A DNA stretch of 64,000 bases from Cynocephalus volans (lineage: Eukaryota; Chordata; Mammalia; Dermoptera; Cynocephalidae): positions 101,308,001-101,372,000 of the forward strand of contig NC_084468.1 in NCBI RefSeq assembly GCF_027409185.1. The letters are read 5' to 3'. Every line of letters begins with the position of its first letter. Within the stretch, counting starts at the first letter, position 1. Made by a program: the position numbers and the translations under genes. Shown in pieces: positions 23,051-37,300 of this stretch. A model generated the notes under the pieces. The model had not been told where the DNA came from, did no database searches, and saw only the letters and a program-made list of their open reading frames with translations.

Positions 23051-24200
23051 CTTCTCATAGGTCATGCCTCAGCGTGGTTCCTCCATATACTCTACTCAAG
23101 CAGGCCTTATGGAGAAAAAGCACTAGCAAAAATTTCATACTCACTACCTCTCAACTCTCTTGCCTAAGAGAACGCATGTCCCAGAGGTGCCATTCTGACT
23201 ATACCATAAGAAGGAAGTGGAAGCAGGAGACAAAAATGGCTAAAATGAAAATTGAAGCCACTGGTCCCCATCTGCAGCTTCAAGTTAAGATGCCTACAGA
23301 TGAGTTCAATGTGATATGTGCAGGGGAGAGGTGCAGAGGTATGGGATGTGCAGGGAAGGTATTTCTTGAACAGTAGTCTGCCTGCTTGCCTTTACTTCTT
23401 GACCATGCTCTAGGCAGTTACAGTTTCTATAGCTTTATGCATGACCTCTTCATTTCTCAGCAACTGCATGGGCTTGATGGAATTCAAGTTCTTGTTCCAT
23501 TCACAGACAACAAAAATACTAGCCTCCAGCTTCAGCTTCATGATAGCTTCCTCAGAGAGACCCTCTGGATGCTTGACATTAACCTGAAGGCTGTTAGATG
23601 GGCTGCAATCAACATCTGCTTTCCCTCCTTAATCTGAGGAACTGTTTTTTCATTCCAAAATGTCACTGTTCTTGCAATAGTGTCCTTCAGACTCTCACAG
23701 GATGGTAGCTGATCTTCAGTGAGGTCTTTGTACTTGCAATCCTTACTAATATTGCAGTGGGAAGGACAGTCAGGCTCATTGGAGGTGGTGGAATATCATA
23801 AAAGTGCCATGAGATCTTTACCTGGGCCTTGCCATGCATGGCAACAGTTTTTTCTTTATTGAGGCCAGTTAGACCCTCATAGTCTGCTCATTGAGGTACT
23901 GAGCCCTTACTACTGGTAGCCACATTTGGTCAGTGGCATCCAGCATTGTCTAGAGTGTCAGGATTGCTCTCATCTTCCTTGAGTTGAAGAAAAGTCAAAG
24001 TCATATCCAGTATCTCCCCAAGCCTGCTTTCCGCTCTTCCCCTCCTCATGCCCCACCAGCTTCAGATCAGAGTGGTACCAGCGGCTGAAGTGGCTGATAC
24101 CGGGTGATCTCCCATACAGGATCACCACAAGCTTGTAGGCGGCCATGCCTGTAAGCTCGGAATGCTGCACTGACTCTGGTGACAACTTTTTAGATACAAC
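23051..24200 (-). pseudogene. PGAM1P: Processed pseudogene of phosphoglycerate mutase 1
   Basis: PGAM1 is the cytosolic glycolytic enzyme that interconverts 3- and 2-phosphoglycerate. The former CDS runs from an ATG at 24146 (MAAYKLVV start) to a TAA at 23392, about 755 bases against 765 for the 254-residue enzyme. Readable blocks follow the family order with no introns: [35 protein letters not shown] (about 23690-23740), LIAAH (about 23605-23620), KPMQLL (23465-23485) and the terminal KK before the stop. It is dead: the catalytic RHGES motif reads LYGRS, so His11 is lost; a stop ends frame 1 at about codon 58; frameshifts occur; and GNS after the second active-site His is deleted. The downstream stretch 23051-23391 is probably copied 3'UTR. 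It is antisense to the surrounding L1M. Confidence 0.88.
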
Positions 24201-24204
24201 AACA

Positions 24205-25417
24205 ACGGTGTGATCTGTGGAAGAAAGAATTAATAAGCTGGACTTCATTAAAATTAAAAATTTATGCTCTGTAAAAGATACTATCAATGGAATGAAAAGA
24301 CATATCACTGAATGAGAGAAATATTTTCAAAAGACACATATGATAAAGGACTGCTATACAAAATATATAAAGAAATATTAAAACTCAACAACAACAACAA
24401 AATCTGATTAAAAAATGGGCCAGTGACCTCATCAGACACTTCACCAAAGAAGATATACAGATGACAAATAATCATGTGAAAAGATGCTCTACATCCTATG
24501 TCATCAGGGAATTACAAAATAAAACAACAAAGAGAGATTACTATGCACTTATTAGAATACCCAAAATCCAGAACAGTGACAACATCAAATACTAGTGAGG
24601 ATGTAGAGCAAAAAAAACCATCATTCATTGCTGTTGAAAATGCAAAATGTGCAGCCAATTTGGAAGACAGTTTGACAATTACTTAAAAACTTAGCATAGT
24701 CTTCCTATAAGATCTAGTAATCCTGCTCCTTGTTATTTATTCAAAGGAGCTGAAAACTTATGTCCACACGTAAACCTGCACATGGATGTTTATAGCAACT
24801 TTATAATTGCCAAAACTTGGAAGCCACCAAGAAGTCTTTCAGAAGGTGAACAATGAAATAATTGATGGTACATCTAGAAAATAGAATATTATACAGTGCT
24901 AAAAAGAAAATGCACTATCAGGTCATGAAAAGACATGGAGGAACCTTAAATTCATATTACCAAGTGAAAGAAGCCAATATGAAAAGTATACATACTGTAT
25001 GAGTCTAACAATATGATGTTCTGGGAAATGCAAAAGTATAGAGATGTTAAAAAGATCAGTATTTGCCAGAGGTTGGGTGGAGGTGAGGATGAATAGGTGG
25101 AACACAGAAGACTTGTAAAGCAATGAAACTATTCCATATGATACTATCACGATGGACATGTATCATCTGCATTTGTCCAAATCCATAAAATATACAACTC
25201 CGAGAGTGAAATCTCATGTAAATAATGGACTTTGGGTGATTATGATGTGTCAATGTAGGTTCATCAATTGTAGTAAATGTTCCATTCTGGTGGGAGATGT
25301 TGATAATGGACTATGCATGTGTGGGGTTAAAGTATATATGGGAAATCTCTATATCTCTTACTCAACTTTTCTGTGAACCTAAAACTGCTCTAAAAAATAG
25401 TCTATTAAACAACAACA
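24205..25417 (+). mobile_element. Old L1M: ORF2 end and 3'UTR
   Basis: The ORF2 C-terminal region is decayed but recognisable (gacttcattaaaattaaaaa; cagacacttcaccaaagaag; atgtagagcaaaaaaaacca; tgtttatagcaactttataa). The typical L1M 3'UTR follows: taatggactttgggtgatta, gtaggttcatcaattgtagt, gtgaacctaaaactgctcta, then AAAAAATA. It is the 3' part of the element whose 5' part lies at 21567-22590. Confidence 0.85.
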
Positions 25418-26292
25418 AGTGACAGATAAAGTTAAGTACTGCTTGGTTATATGATAGAATTTTTTGTTGAAATTAACATTTTATAAGAAAAAAATGACAC
25501 TATTTGTTGCTAAAGATAAAATTGGAGCCTTCAAGCAAAAAAAAAAAAATAGATTAAAATTTGAAAACTCATATCTACCTCTGTAAACTCAACAACTTGA
25601 CACTGATAGAGAGATTTAAAAAATTTGAATATATGTTATTTAAGAAAATGTGTCAACATTTGGAAGATCTGAATTACACACTAAGCTGAATTTTCTAAAA
25701 TAATAATGCACAATGCATCAAAACCATAGATATATGAAGCTTAATGTAATAGAGTGAAAAAAGTCCTTTGGCATGGTTTGTATTTACATATCACAAATAA
25801 TTTTTAAAGAACTAGTACATGTCAAGTTTTGATGGATTATCAAAAAATATTCAATTGTCTAAAAAGGCTACTATAATATTTTTCTTCTTTTCAAACTACA
25901 TATCTGTGCGAGGCCAGATTTTCTTCATATACTTTCACCAAAATAGTATATTGCAACAAGTTGAATGAAGACTTAAATATAAGAATACAAGTGCCTTCTA
26001 GTAAGCCAAGCATTATTGAGATTTAAAGAATGTAAAATGGTGATATTCTTTTTACTAATTTTTGTTTGTTTGTTTTGGAATAAAATTTTTCTTCATAAAA
26101 ATGTATTATTTAGTTTAGCAGGTAATAGGTTTATTGTTTTTTAAATGGATTAATACATCTATATTTTAAAAGTTTCTCAGTTTTGATTTCTAATACTGGA
26201 AATATTGATAGATATGACCACATAAACAAAAACTCTTGAGGCCCTCAATCATTTTTAAGGGCAGAAGGAATCAAAACATTTGAGAGTATTGG
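25418..26292 (+). mobile_element. hAT-Tip100 (Zaphod-like) transposon, right part
   Basis: hAT sequence resumes after the L1M (gacactatttgttgctaaag, tgtcaacatttggaagatct). At about 25893-26025 the plus strand still reads TTYLCEARFSSYTFTK, the conserved core of the hAT C-terminal dimerisation region, followed by about 25 more readable residues. The 3' end follows the family order and finishes in an imperfect inverted repeat near 26271-26292. The element has in-frame stops throughout. The family name is recalled; the hAT superfamily call is firmer. Confidence 0.75.
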
Positions 26293-26810
26293 TGTCATTT
26301 TCATGGTTGAATCTCATTCACATGTACCCATATAACTGTTGTGGGGAAGAGGAAAGCACATGGAATAGGCACATATTTTCTCTGACAGCTCATAGTTTCA
26401 AGTTATTTACATCCTTTTATAAGAACCTAGACATAAGGCCACATCTACCAATGAAAACCTAGGATATGTAGTCCAGCTGTGCAACCAAGTTCAGCTACAA
26501 ACTTCTTACTATGAAGATTTCAATGGACAGTCATCACAATTACACTTTTCATCACAGCCTGACATGAAAGAAAAATAAAAATTTGAGTTTCCTGATTAGA
26601 TACTACTTGCCATTCAAATGTATTAGAGAATAATGTGGCCATTTCTTATGGTTCCATAGGAGAAATAGAGGAAGATAATCATGAAAAACCACATAAAAAA
26701 CATCAATTAGATATTTATCATCACCACAGTTCTCTACTGTCTGCCCAACCACCAGGCTGTCCTCTGCGTTTCAGTCCTGTTCTCACTGACTTCTTGCTCT
26801 CCCTCATCAG
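26293..26810. other. No gene seen
   Basis: Mixed composition. The 85-codon ORF starting at 26635 has no recognisable domain and continues into the LTR, so it is not a gene. Confidence 0.4.
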
Positions 26811-27225
26811 TGTGATGGTTAATTTCATGAGTCAACATGGTTGGACAATAGTGCCAATATTTGGTCAAATATTATTCTGCATGTTTCTGTGAAGGTGTTT
26901 TTTGGATGAGATTAACATTTAAATGGGTAGATCTGAGAAAAGTAGATTAACATTCATACTATGGGTGGGCTGTGTCCAATCAGTTGAAAGCCTTATTGGA
27001 ACAAAAAACTGACTTCCCTAAGCAAGACCTGAAACTCTTCCCTGAGTCTCCTATTTTATCAGATTATGGATTGTCCAAGCTTCCATATTCATGTAAGCCA
27101 ATTTCTTAAAATCTCTCTCTCTATACACACACGCATGCACGCGCACGCGCATGCACAACACACACACACACACACACACACACACATCCTGCTGGTCTGT
27201 TTCTCTGGAGACACTTACTAACACA
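26811..27225 (+). mobile_element. MaLR/MLT-type solo LTR
   Basis: It starts TGTGATGGTTAATTTCATG and ends in ctggagacacttactaacac then A. Family landmarks lie between: gtgttttttggatgagatta, gggtgggctgtgtccaatca and gtttctctggag. It has TG...CA ends. The 5-bp flanks (atcag, atagt) do not match, so any target duplication has decayed. The microsatellite at 27125-27186 grew near its 3' end. Confidence 0.75.
27125..27186 (+). repeat. (CA)n/(CGCA)n microsatellite inside the LTR
   Basis: An interrupted CA run with CG-containing units (gcacgcgcacgcgcatgcac). The alternating purine-pyrimidine part is of the kind that can adopt Z-DNA. Confidence 0.95.
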
Positions 27226-27565
27226 ATAGTCATCACTTTTTGATTCTCATTCCCCAGTTTCAAGTTTCTTCCTCACTATCATCTACAACAATTTGATTAC
27301 CTCCGGGTCCTGCTCTCAAATTGCATAGTAAATGCTTCAATATACCTAATGAACACTGGCTTGCCATTAACAACATCCACTCAGAGGACAGTCTGGGTTA
27401 GGGGAACAAAAAGTGTTGGAAATTGTTGTATCTGCGGTTTTTGCACTGAGATAAAAAGTTGCTAAAAGCTTAATAAGTTTTGTGGGGGAGATTTCAAAAT
27501 AATCGTGATAAACCCACAATTTAAAAATTCTATACTGATTGAGGAATTTAGGCATTTTAAAGTGG
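27226..27565. other. No gene seen
   Basis: Unique-looking sequence between the LTR and the L1 target site. Confidence 0.4.
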
Positions 27566-27582
27566 TTAAAAATGTACAACTT

Positions 27583-30656
<3,074 letters not shown>

Positions 30657-30673
30657 TTTAAAATGTGCAACTT

Positions 30674-33099
30674 TCAAGGTATTCAAAGAACTTTAAAAAT
30701 TACATAAAATGGGTATATGTAAAACTTGTGTCCATGATTCTCATATATTCAATGAACAATATCTTGCAGATCATAATTTAACCCACATTTATCATCATGA
30801 TGACCATGATAAATGCAAAATATATTATGCAAAATATGTCCATGAAACTGTATTGTACTTCCATTTATTACTTTGGCACTGTCAATATAGTCTGCTTGTT
30901 TTATATCAATTCATACTTTGTGTGTTTTTATTCTCTACTAATCTGTTCACCTCTTTTTCTCCCTGCTATCATAGATTCCCCTTTATGTAATAATAAATGG
31001 GTAAAATAAATTTATTCTAAGAATCAATAAACTTATTGCTAAAGATTCTTAGTCCTAAATAAAAAATATATTTTTTAAAGATAAAATCAGACATTAGTTT
31101 TCTATCGCTGTATATTTTTAATGTAGATTCTCTCTCTCTCTCCCACTTCCTATACATTGCGTGTGTTTATGTGAGTGGGCATGTTCTTATGCATATGTGT
31201 ATATTTTTACAGCAGTATAGTGAATATTATATTACATTGCTATTATTTTCCTAATTGATATCTTTTGTAAAAGACTAATTTCATCTCTCTTAAAACCATA
31301 AATGTGCTCAAATGGGAATTTAATTTAATGAGTGATTTGTTCCGAAGACTGTCATTAATACATTGATGTATGTTAAACAAATTTTTAGCCTACTTGCAAT
31401 GCAAATGTGCATTGGACTAGTGTTTAATGCTTCTGATAGGAAGGGATAAAGCATGTCCACTTCCCAAATCTGTCTAATATAATAAAATTCACTATTCCTC
31501 GGAGTATCATTTTAATTTTAATTACAGTAAAATAAAAATTTTAATATAGAGAATATCACCTGTAATTCAATGGACAAACTCATCTTAGACTGAATGTGAA
31601 AAATACCATATAAAGAAAGAGAAGTATGCTTATCAATTGGTAGTCCTTTTCAACAATTATTGAATTAATAAGTTCAATTGCTGATTGATATAAGTATATT
31701 TCAAGCCAAGAAATGTATCTGTGTCTCTTGCTTTTATTTCTTCTTTTAGTTTCAAACAAAAATTATGCTATAAATTCACATATTAGTATTTGAGTGGCAT
31801 TTGGGATTTTTATTCTGTAAGACATTTCAAATGCATCCATCTTTTGTCTGACTCATATTAGGCAGATATGACAACTAGCCATCACTATAATAAAGGCTGT
31901 TTTGAAGTTCATTTCACTTATTTTATTTTATTTGGTATAGTTGATGATATTTCTATGATTTTATTACCATCTAGATTTTCATTTTTGTGTGCCATTATCT
32001 TATTACCTTTATCACTCTTATACCCAGTATGCTCACATTCTGAATGATGTGCTCACGTTTTTCAAGCTTAACATTTCTATTTGATCAGGAAAGGTCCATT
32101 TTTCTCAGTTCTATAGGTTTATCACTTTGTAACCTTTTGACATAGTTTTCTGATTTATTTTGAAGCGTGTTGTTTACTTGGTATGCAATATTCTGCACAT
32201 TTTTCACATTCTCCTAGCTATGTTTAAAAAATTTGTTCCCCATAGACTTGTTAGGCATATGGCTAATTCCAGATACATTTTTATAATTTTACTTCTTAAC
32301 ATCTCTCCCTTTATAGCTTTCTCTTGGAGTACATTATCTTCTGATCAAATCAGTTCATCTTTTCTTTTTATTAAGACTTTCAAGCCCTTAGTTGTGGATT
32401 TTAACTTAACATACTGTAAAGAGAAGATACAAATTTGTTTTTCTCAAAGTACACAGTCATTAGTTTGAAGATACTTAGTCATGGGTGAATATTTTTACAT
32501 TGCTTAGCTATTTTTGCACTTGAATTCCTGGAATAATCAACATCAATTATTTTTTAATAATGTTATTTCCTAAACATATATTTTTTTGATGTCATTTAAA
32601 CAATGTCGTCTGTGTTTCTCTCACACTAGACCTAAACTTAGCTGTTTTGCAGTCTACTATGGTATAAAATTTGAATCTCTGATTTAGAAATAGTATCTTT
32701 TTTGGCCCAATTTTAACATTTTTTATTTTTGCAAAACTCATTTAGGAATAACCACATTTGTCTGCTCATTATTTGACATTGGTTGGGTTATCTTGGCAGA
32801 ATAAAGAGGCTACTATGGAAAAATGCACCAATGTGAAATAAAGAACAGATGGGTGACATAATAATATAGGATATCTAGATTAAAATATCTGAAGTTCCTT
32901 TTGGAATTTTTTTTCTTTGAATTGGAAACTAACCGAGTTTATTTTAGTAACAATTTAAAAATATTGTGGTTACATCTAAATTAGTATACTTAGAAACCGA
33001 CATACAAAACCATTTTATTATTTAGTCACCTTTAATACATTGCAATATGTTCTATGCAAATTTTATATCAAAGTAAAAATGCAAAAATAGTAAGTATAT
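30674..33099. other. AT-rich DNA, no gene seen
   Basis: Only small ORFs with no domain (for example 30709-30990 and 32160-32468). No recognisable repeat family. Confidence 0.45.
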
Positions 33100-34310
33100 A
33101 GCCAGATGAATTTTTACAAACTGAACACAACTATCTTTTAAGCACCTAAACGTCAGTAGATCAACATCACCAGAACTTCAGAAATTCCTTTGTACATTTT
33201 CCAGTCACTATATCTCTCAGGATAACTACCTTCCCACTTCTAACTAATCATAATTGTCTGTGTTAGGACTTTGAGTAATATAGAACAGTCTGTGTGCTTT
33301 GTGTGTGGTTTCTTTTGCTTAACATCCTACTTGTATGTAACATCTATGTCACTGTACGAAGTGTAGTCTGTTCATTCTTATTTTCTTTTTGTCAATTCTG
33401 AATTTTGTTGCTACGGACATTGTAATAATTGATTTTAGTGAATATATGTTTGCATATCAACTGAATATATAACTAGGAATAGAATTTCTGGATCATGATA
33501 TATCAGAAATGGCTTTATTTGTTTACTATTCAACCAGTGGTATCTGAGTTTTCAAGTTGTTCCACGTTGTCAATAACACTTGGTATTAATATTAGTCATT
33601 TTGATAAGTGGGTTGTTGTACCTCATTTAGATTTTAATTTGCACCCCCTTAAAAACTAACGAAATTGCATCCATCATTTAACTATTTGGATATCCTCTCC
33701 TGGGTGAGGCACCTGTTAAGTTTTGCTCTTTTTGCTATTGAACAGGGTACCTTCATATTAATGTTTAGAGGTTCTTTGTATATTGTGTTCGTAAGTCCTT
33801 TGTCATTTACCAGTATTGCAAATATCTTCTCTCACTGTTTTCTTTTCACTCTATCAATGGAATATTTTGATGACCAGAAGTTCTAATCATTTTTATAATC
33901 AGTGCTATAATCTTTCCTTTAAGGTGTATGTTTTTTGTGCCCTATTTGAGAATTCTTTGCTTACTATCTGTCATAAAGATATGTGGGTACTTCAAAAAGT
34001 TCGTGAAGAAGTGGAATTGAAAGATAATACAAATCTTTCCGTGAACTTTTTGAAGAGCCCTCATATTTTCGTGTTTGTTTCTGAATGTGTATTGCTTTAT
34101 CTATTATATTTTTATTCATAATCCAACTAGAATTACTATTCATAAATGTTGTGATATAAGAATCAAAACTTTCCCCTAAAGAATCCAGTTGACCCAGTAC
34201 TAATTACTGAAAAGACTATCATTTTCTCACTTCACAGCAGTATTGATTTTGTCATAAATAAGTTGATTCCATATGTGTAAAATATCTCTGAATGCTCTCT
34301 TTTTTTATTT
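33100..34310 (-). mobile_element. Old antisense L1M carrying a MITE
   Basis: Antisense L1M text is recognisable across the interval: actgaacacaactatctttt; tgtgtggtttcttttgctta; taggaatagaatttctggat; cttggtattaatattagtca; ttgcaaatatcttctctcac; then the ORF2 C-terminal complement around 34190-34300. The interval is interrupted at 33982-34063 by the MITE. Confidence 0.65.
33982..34063. mobile_element. Mariner-like MITE with TA target sites
   Basis: An 82-bp element. The left arm tgtgggtacttcaaaaagtt and the reverse complement of the right arm (tgagggctcttcaaaaagtt) match at 18 of 20 positions, and the pairing continues further inward. TA dinucleotides flank both ends (33980-33981 and 34064-34065), as Tc1/mariner insertions do. 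It has no ORF, so a full-length relative must have supplied the transposase. A second copy lies at 10099-10179. Confidence 0.85.
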
Positions 34311-37300
34311 TATTGATTTAATTTCCTATATTATTTCCTCTCTTATTTTTTATTTGGATTTTTTACACTTTCTACAATTTTTTAGCTTTTGAAAATTTTC
34401 AATTATGAGAAGTTAGTTTCTTGTTTTATTTTTTTAACACTATGTTCGTGTATTTATTCATTTTTTAACCTTGTCAAGTTTTCCTTTGAATATATTTAAT
34501 ATTCTTTTTGTGTGCATACAAATTTAAAATTGTAATATCTTACTTCATTTAGATTCACAAATAAGAAGTATGATTTTATCTTAGGCTATTTATAATCTTT
34601 ATTGAAACGTGCATACCTGTGAACATATGTGTGAATTCAAATGTGGTAATTATTAATAATGGAAAATAAAGTATTGAGCATTTTTCTGTTTCTCAGAACA
34701 TGTTTCCTATGCTAAGGAGTCTCCACACAAACTTTGCACTACAAATTTTGAGATTACAATTTTAAGCTAAATTGAGTTGGAGATTTTTGCTATGTGGATT
34801 TAAAAGCCTTCTAAATTGAATATTTTATTGTAGCAAAAAGTTTGGAGGTAATACTTTTACGTGTTTGTAAAGTAATGTGGGTCTGGGACAGAGGAATCAA
34901 AGCCTGGCAAGGTGTGGTGATCACTAACCCTTCTAAAAACAGAACCCATTGTTGTTTTGGGAGTAATAGAGAAAGGTATCTTTGGGGATGGAAAGAAACT
35001 ATATAATTGAGATGGGTTACAGCAACCTCCTGCTGGGCACCAGTGGTAGTATAAACATTTACTAACCTTCAGCATCTTTAAGAGCAATTTAAAGACATTA
35101 GATGAAGAAGCCAGAATAGGAGAGGAAGACAGTTGAGATAAACCAGTTCTTGGCATAAAGAAAGCTTTATATTGATGTTACCTTTAATGTTTAGATGACA
35201 GATGCCTCCTTTTAAATATTCTCAAAAATCATTTGGAACTAATTTTGGTAGTGGGGAAGAAGCAAGGATTCATAAGTCGAGCTAGCAAACCACTTCAATT
35301 AGGTTAAAAGAGTTAGTGAGCTCTTCCTTAGATTCATTGTCTAGTCAGTATAGACCTTATCTACAAGTGACAGGTAAGAATAGAGAAAAAAAACAAATGC
35401 AAGGAAATTAGTTTAAACATGAAAACCAATAGTCCCATTTTAAAATATCTAAATATCTATACCGATTTTCAATAAAAGCATCTTGAAAGAATTTTCAACA
35501 AAAATATTTGAAAAGAATAGCCAGTGCAAGGAAAGTATTTAAGGTAAAATAAAAAGCATTTGCTGTAGCTATCAATTGGGAAGAGGGTTAGTGCGTCTGA
35601 AGAACAGAAAGACTTGGAACCTGGAGGATGAGAAAGAACAGGGGGTTAGTATAAAATTACGTTAGAAAGATGGTCGTCACAAATGTATGATCTTGAATGT
35701 CATAGTAATAAATTTTAAATAAGGTTTAAAGAAATAGAAAGGTATTAAACATTTAAGTTTGGAAATCATATAATCTTATTTTTTTTTAGAAATATAAAAT
35801 CTGGCAAAAAACAAAAAGAAATATAATTTATCTTTGGAGTGAATGAGAAAGGGGGGAAAAAAGGACCTCTGGGGCCAGTTAGTAGGTCCTTAAAGTAATC
35901 TCACCAAGAGGAATGATAATATCTTTAACTTCATGACTTTGATTGGGTTGGAACAGTGGAAATTTGTAGAAGTAACTGGATTAAGAGTATATTTGGTGAA
36001 AGAACTAAATGAGAAAATGTGAGCTGGACATGGGGTTGGTATGAGTGAGAAATATTCTGAATTATTTCCAGGTTTTTTACATTAACAACTGGATGGTAGG
36101 GCACAATAGAGAAGGGGATATTTCCTTAAAAAATTGGGAGACATGAGATCCTTTTACAAAACAGATTAAATTTCTCCACAGAACTGTTTATATCTAAACA
36201 CATTTACAAGAGGTGTATTTATGACCTTGAAAATTGTCCATAGAACCAGAATTCAATAAACCAAATTATGGCACGTTTGCTATTAATTAATAATGCTGCT
36301 TTTGACTGAGTTTTTGTTGCATTCATGGATTTTCAGCTATGGATTTTATTTCTTAACTACTCTTGTAGGTAGGTCAGCTGTGCCAGTAAGTATTGAACAA
36401 CAGTATGTGAAAGAAAATGATACCTGCACCTACTCTTCAAAATGATAAAAATGTAATGGCTCATGGCCCTGCTTTCTCTCTCTCTCTTCCTTCTACTTGA
36501 AATGCAAACATAGCAGTGATCCTATTCCTACCATACAAATGAAAGTAACAACCTAGGTTATAGTGATGTAGCAAGAAGAATTGGGCCTGGAGCACAGCCC
36601 ATCTAACCCCTTTTATACGACACTGTTGTGTGAGAGACTATTATATTTCCACCTTATTTAAGCCATTTTTGATCACTTGAAAAATTAGCCTGCATCTTAG
36701 CTGCTTGTTGAAATATATGCAAAATATTAAGCATACATGGACTTTTCCAGGCAAAATTTTGTAACTAATTTGATTTTCAAAGATACCAACGTGATTAACA
36801 ATTGTTGTTATAAATTCTTTGAAAATTATGTTGGGAATTGAAAATTATCTCACATATAGATCAGTTAAATCTACAAAGGTCTGTGTGGAATAAGGGAAAA
36901 TAAAAACAAAAGACAACAAGGCACTGGCAACTAAAACTACTTGGAATGGCAATCATTTCTTCTCTAATCTACTGTTGCAATATGTAAAGAGCTTTGGTTT
37001 TCATGCAAGCAAATAAAAAATCAACAGACCTTTTTCTGGACACAGATGCCTGCTTAATGAATTTGGAACTGGCATTGCCACAGGTGCAAGGAGTCTAGGA
37101 ATGCTTAATTGCTTGTTCTTGCAAAGCCCTGGCATACGAAGACCAATATGTTTTACTTGCATATGTCATTTAGAAAATCTTGCTTATTTAAGAATGGACC
37201 ATATATCTTCCACCTGTGCATGTCAACGTGCCTTGACAATAAGGTTGTTCTGGGCATTGGAAGCAGTAAAAGAGCCTGTCAGTTATTATCAGAAAAAGTC

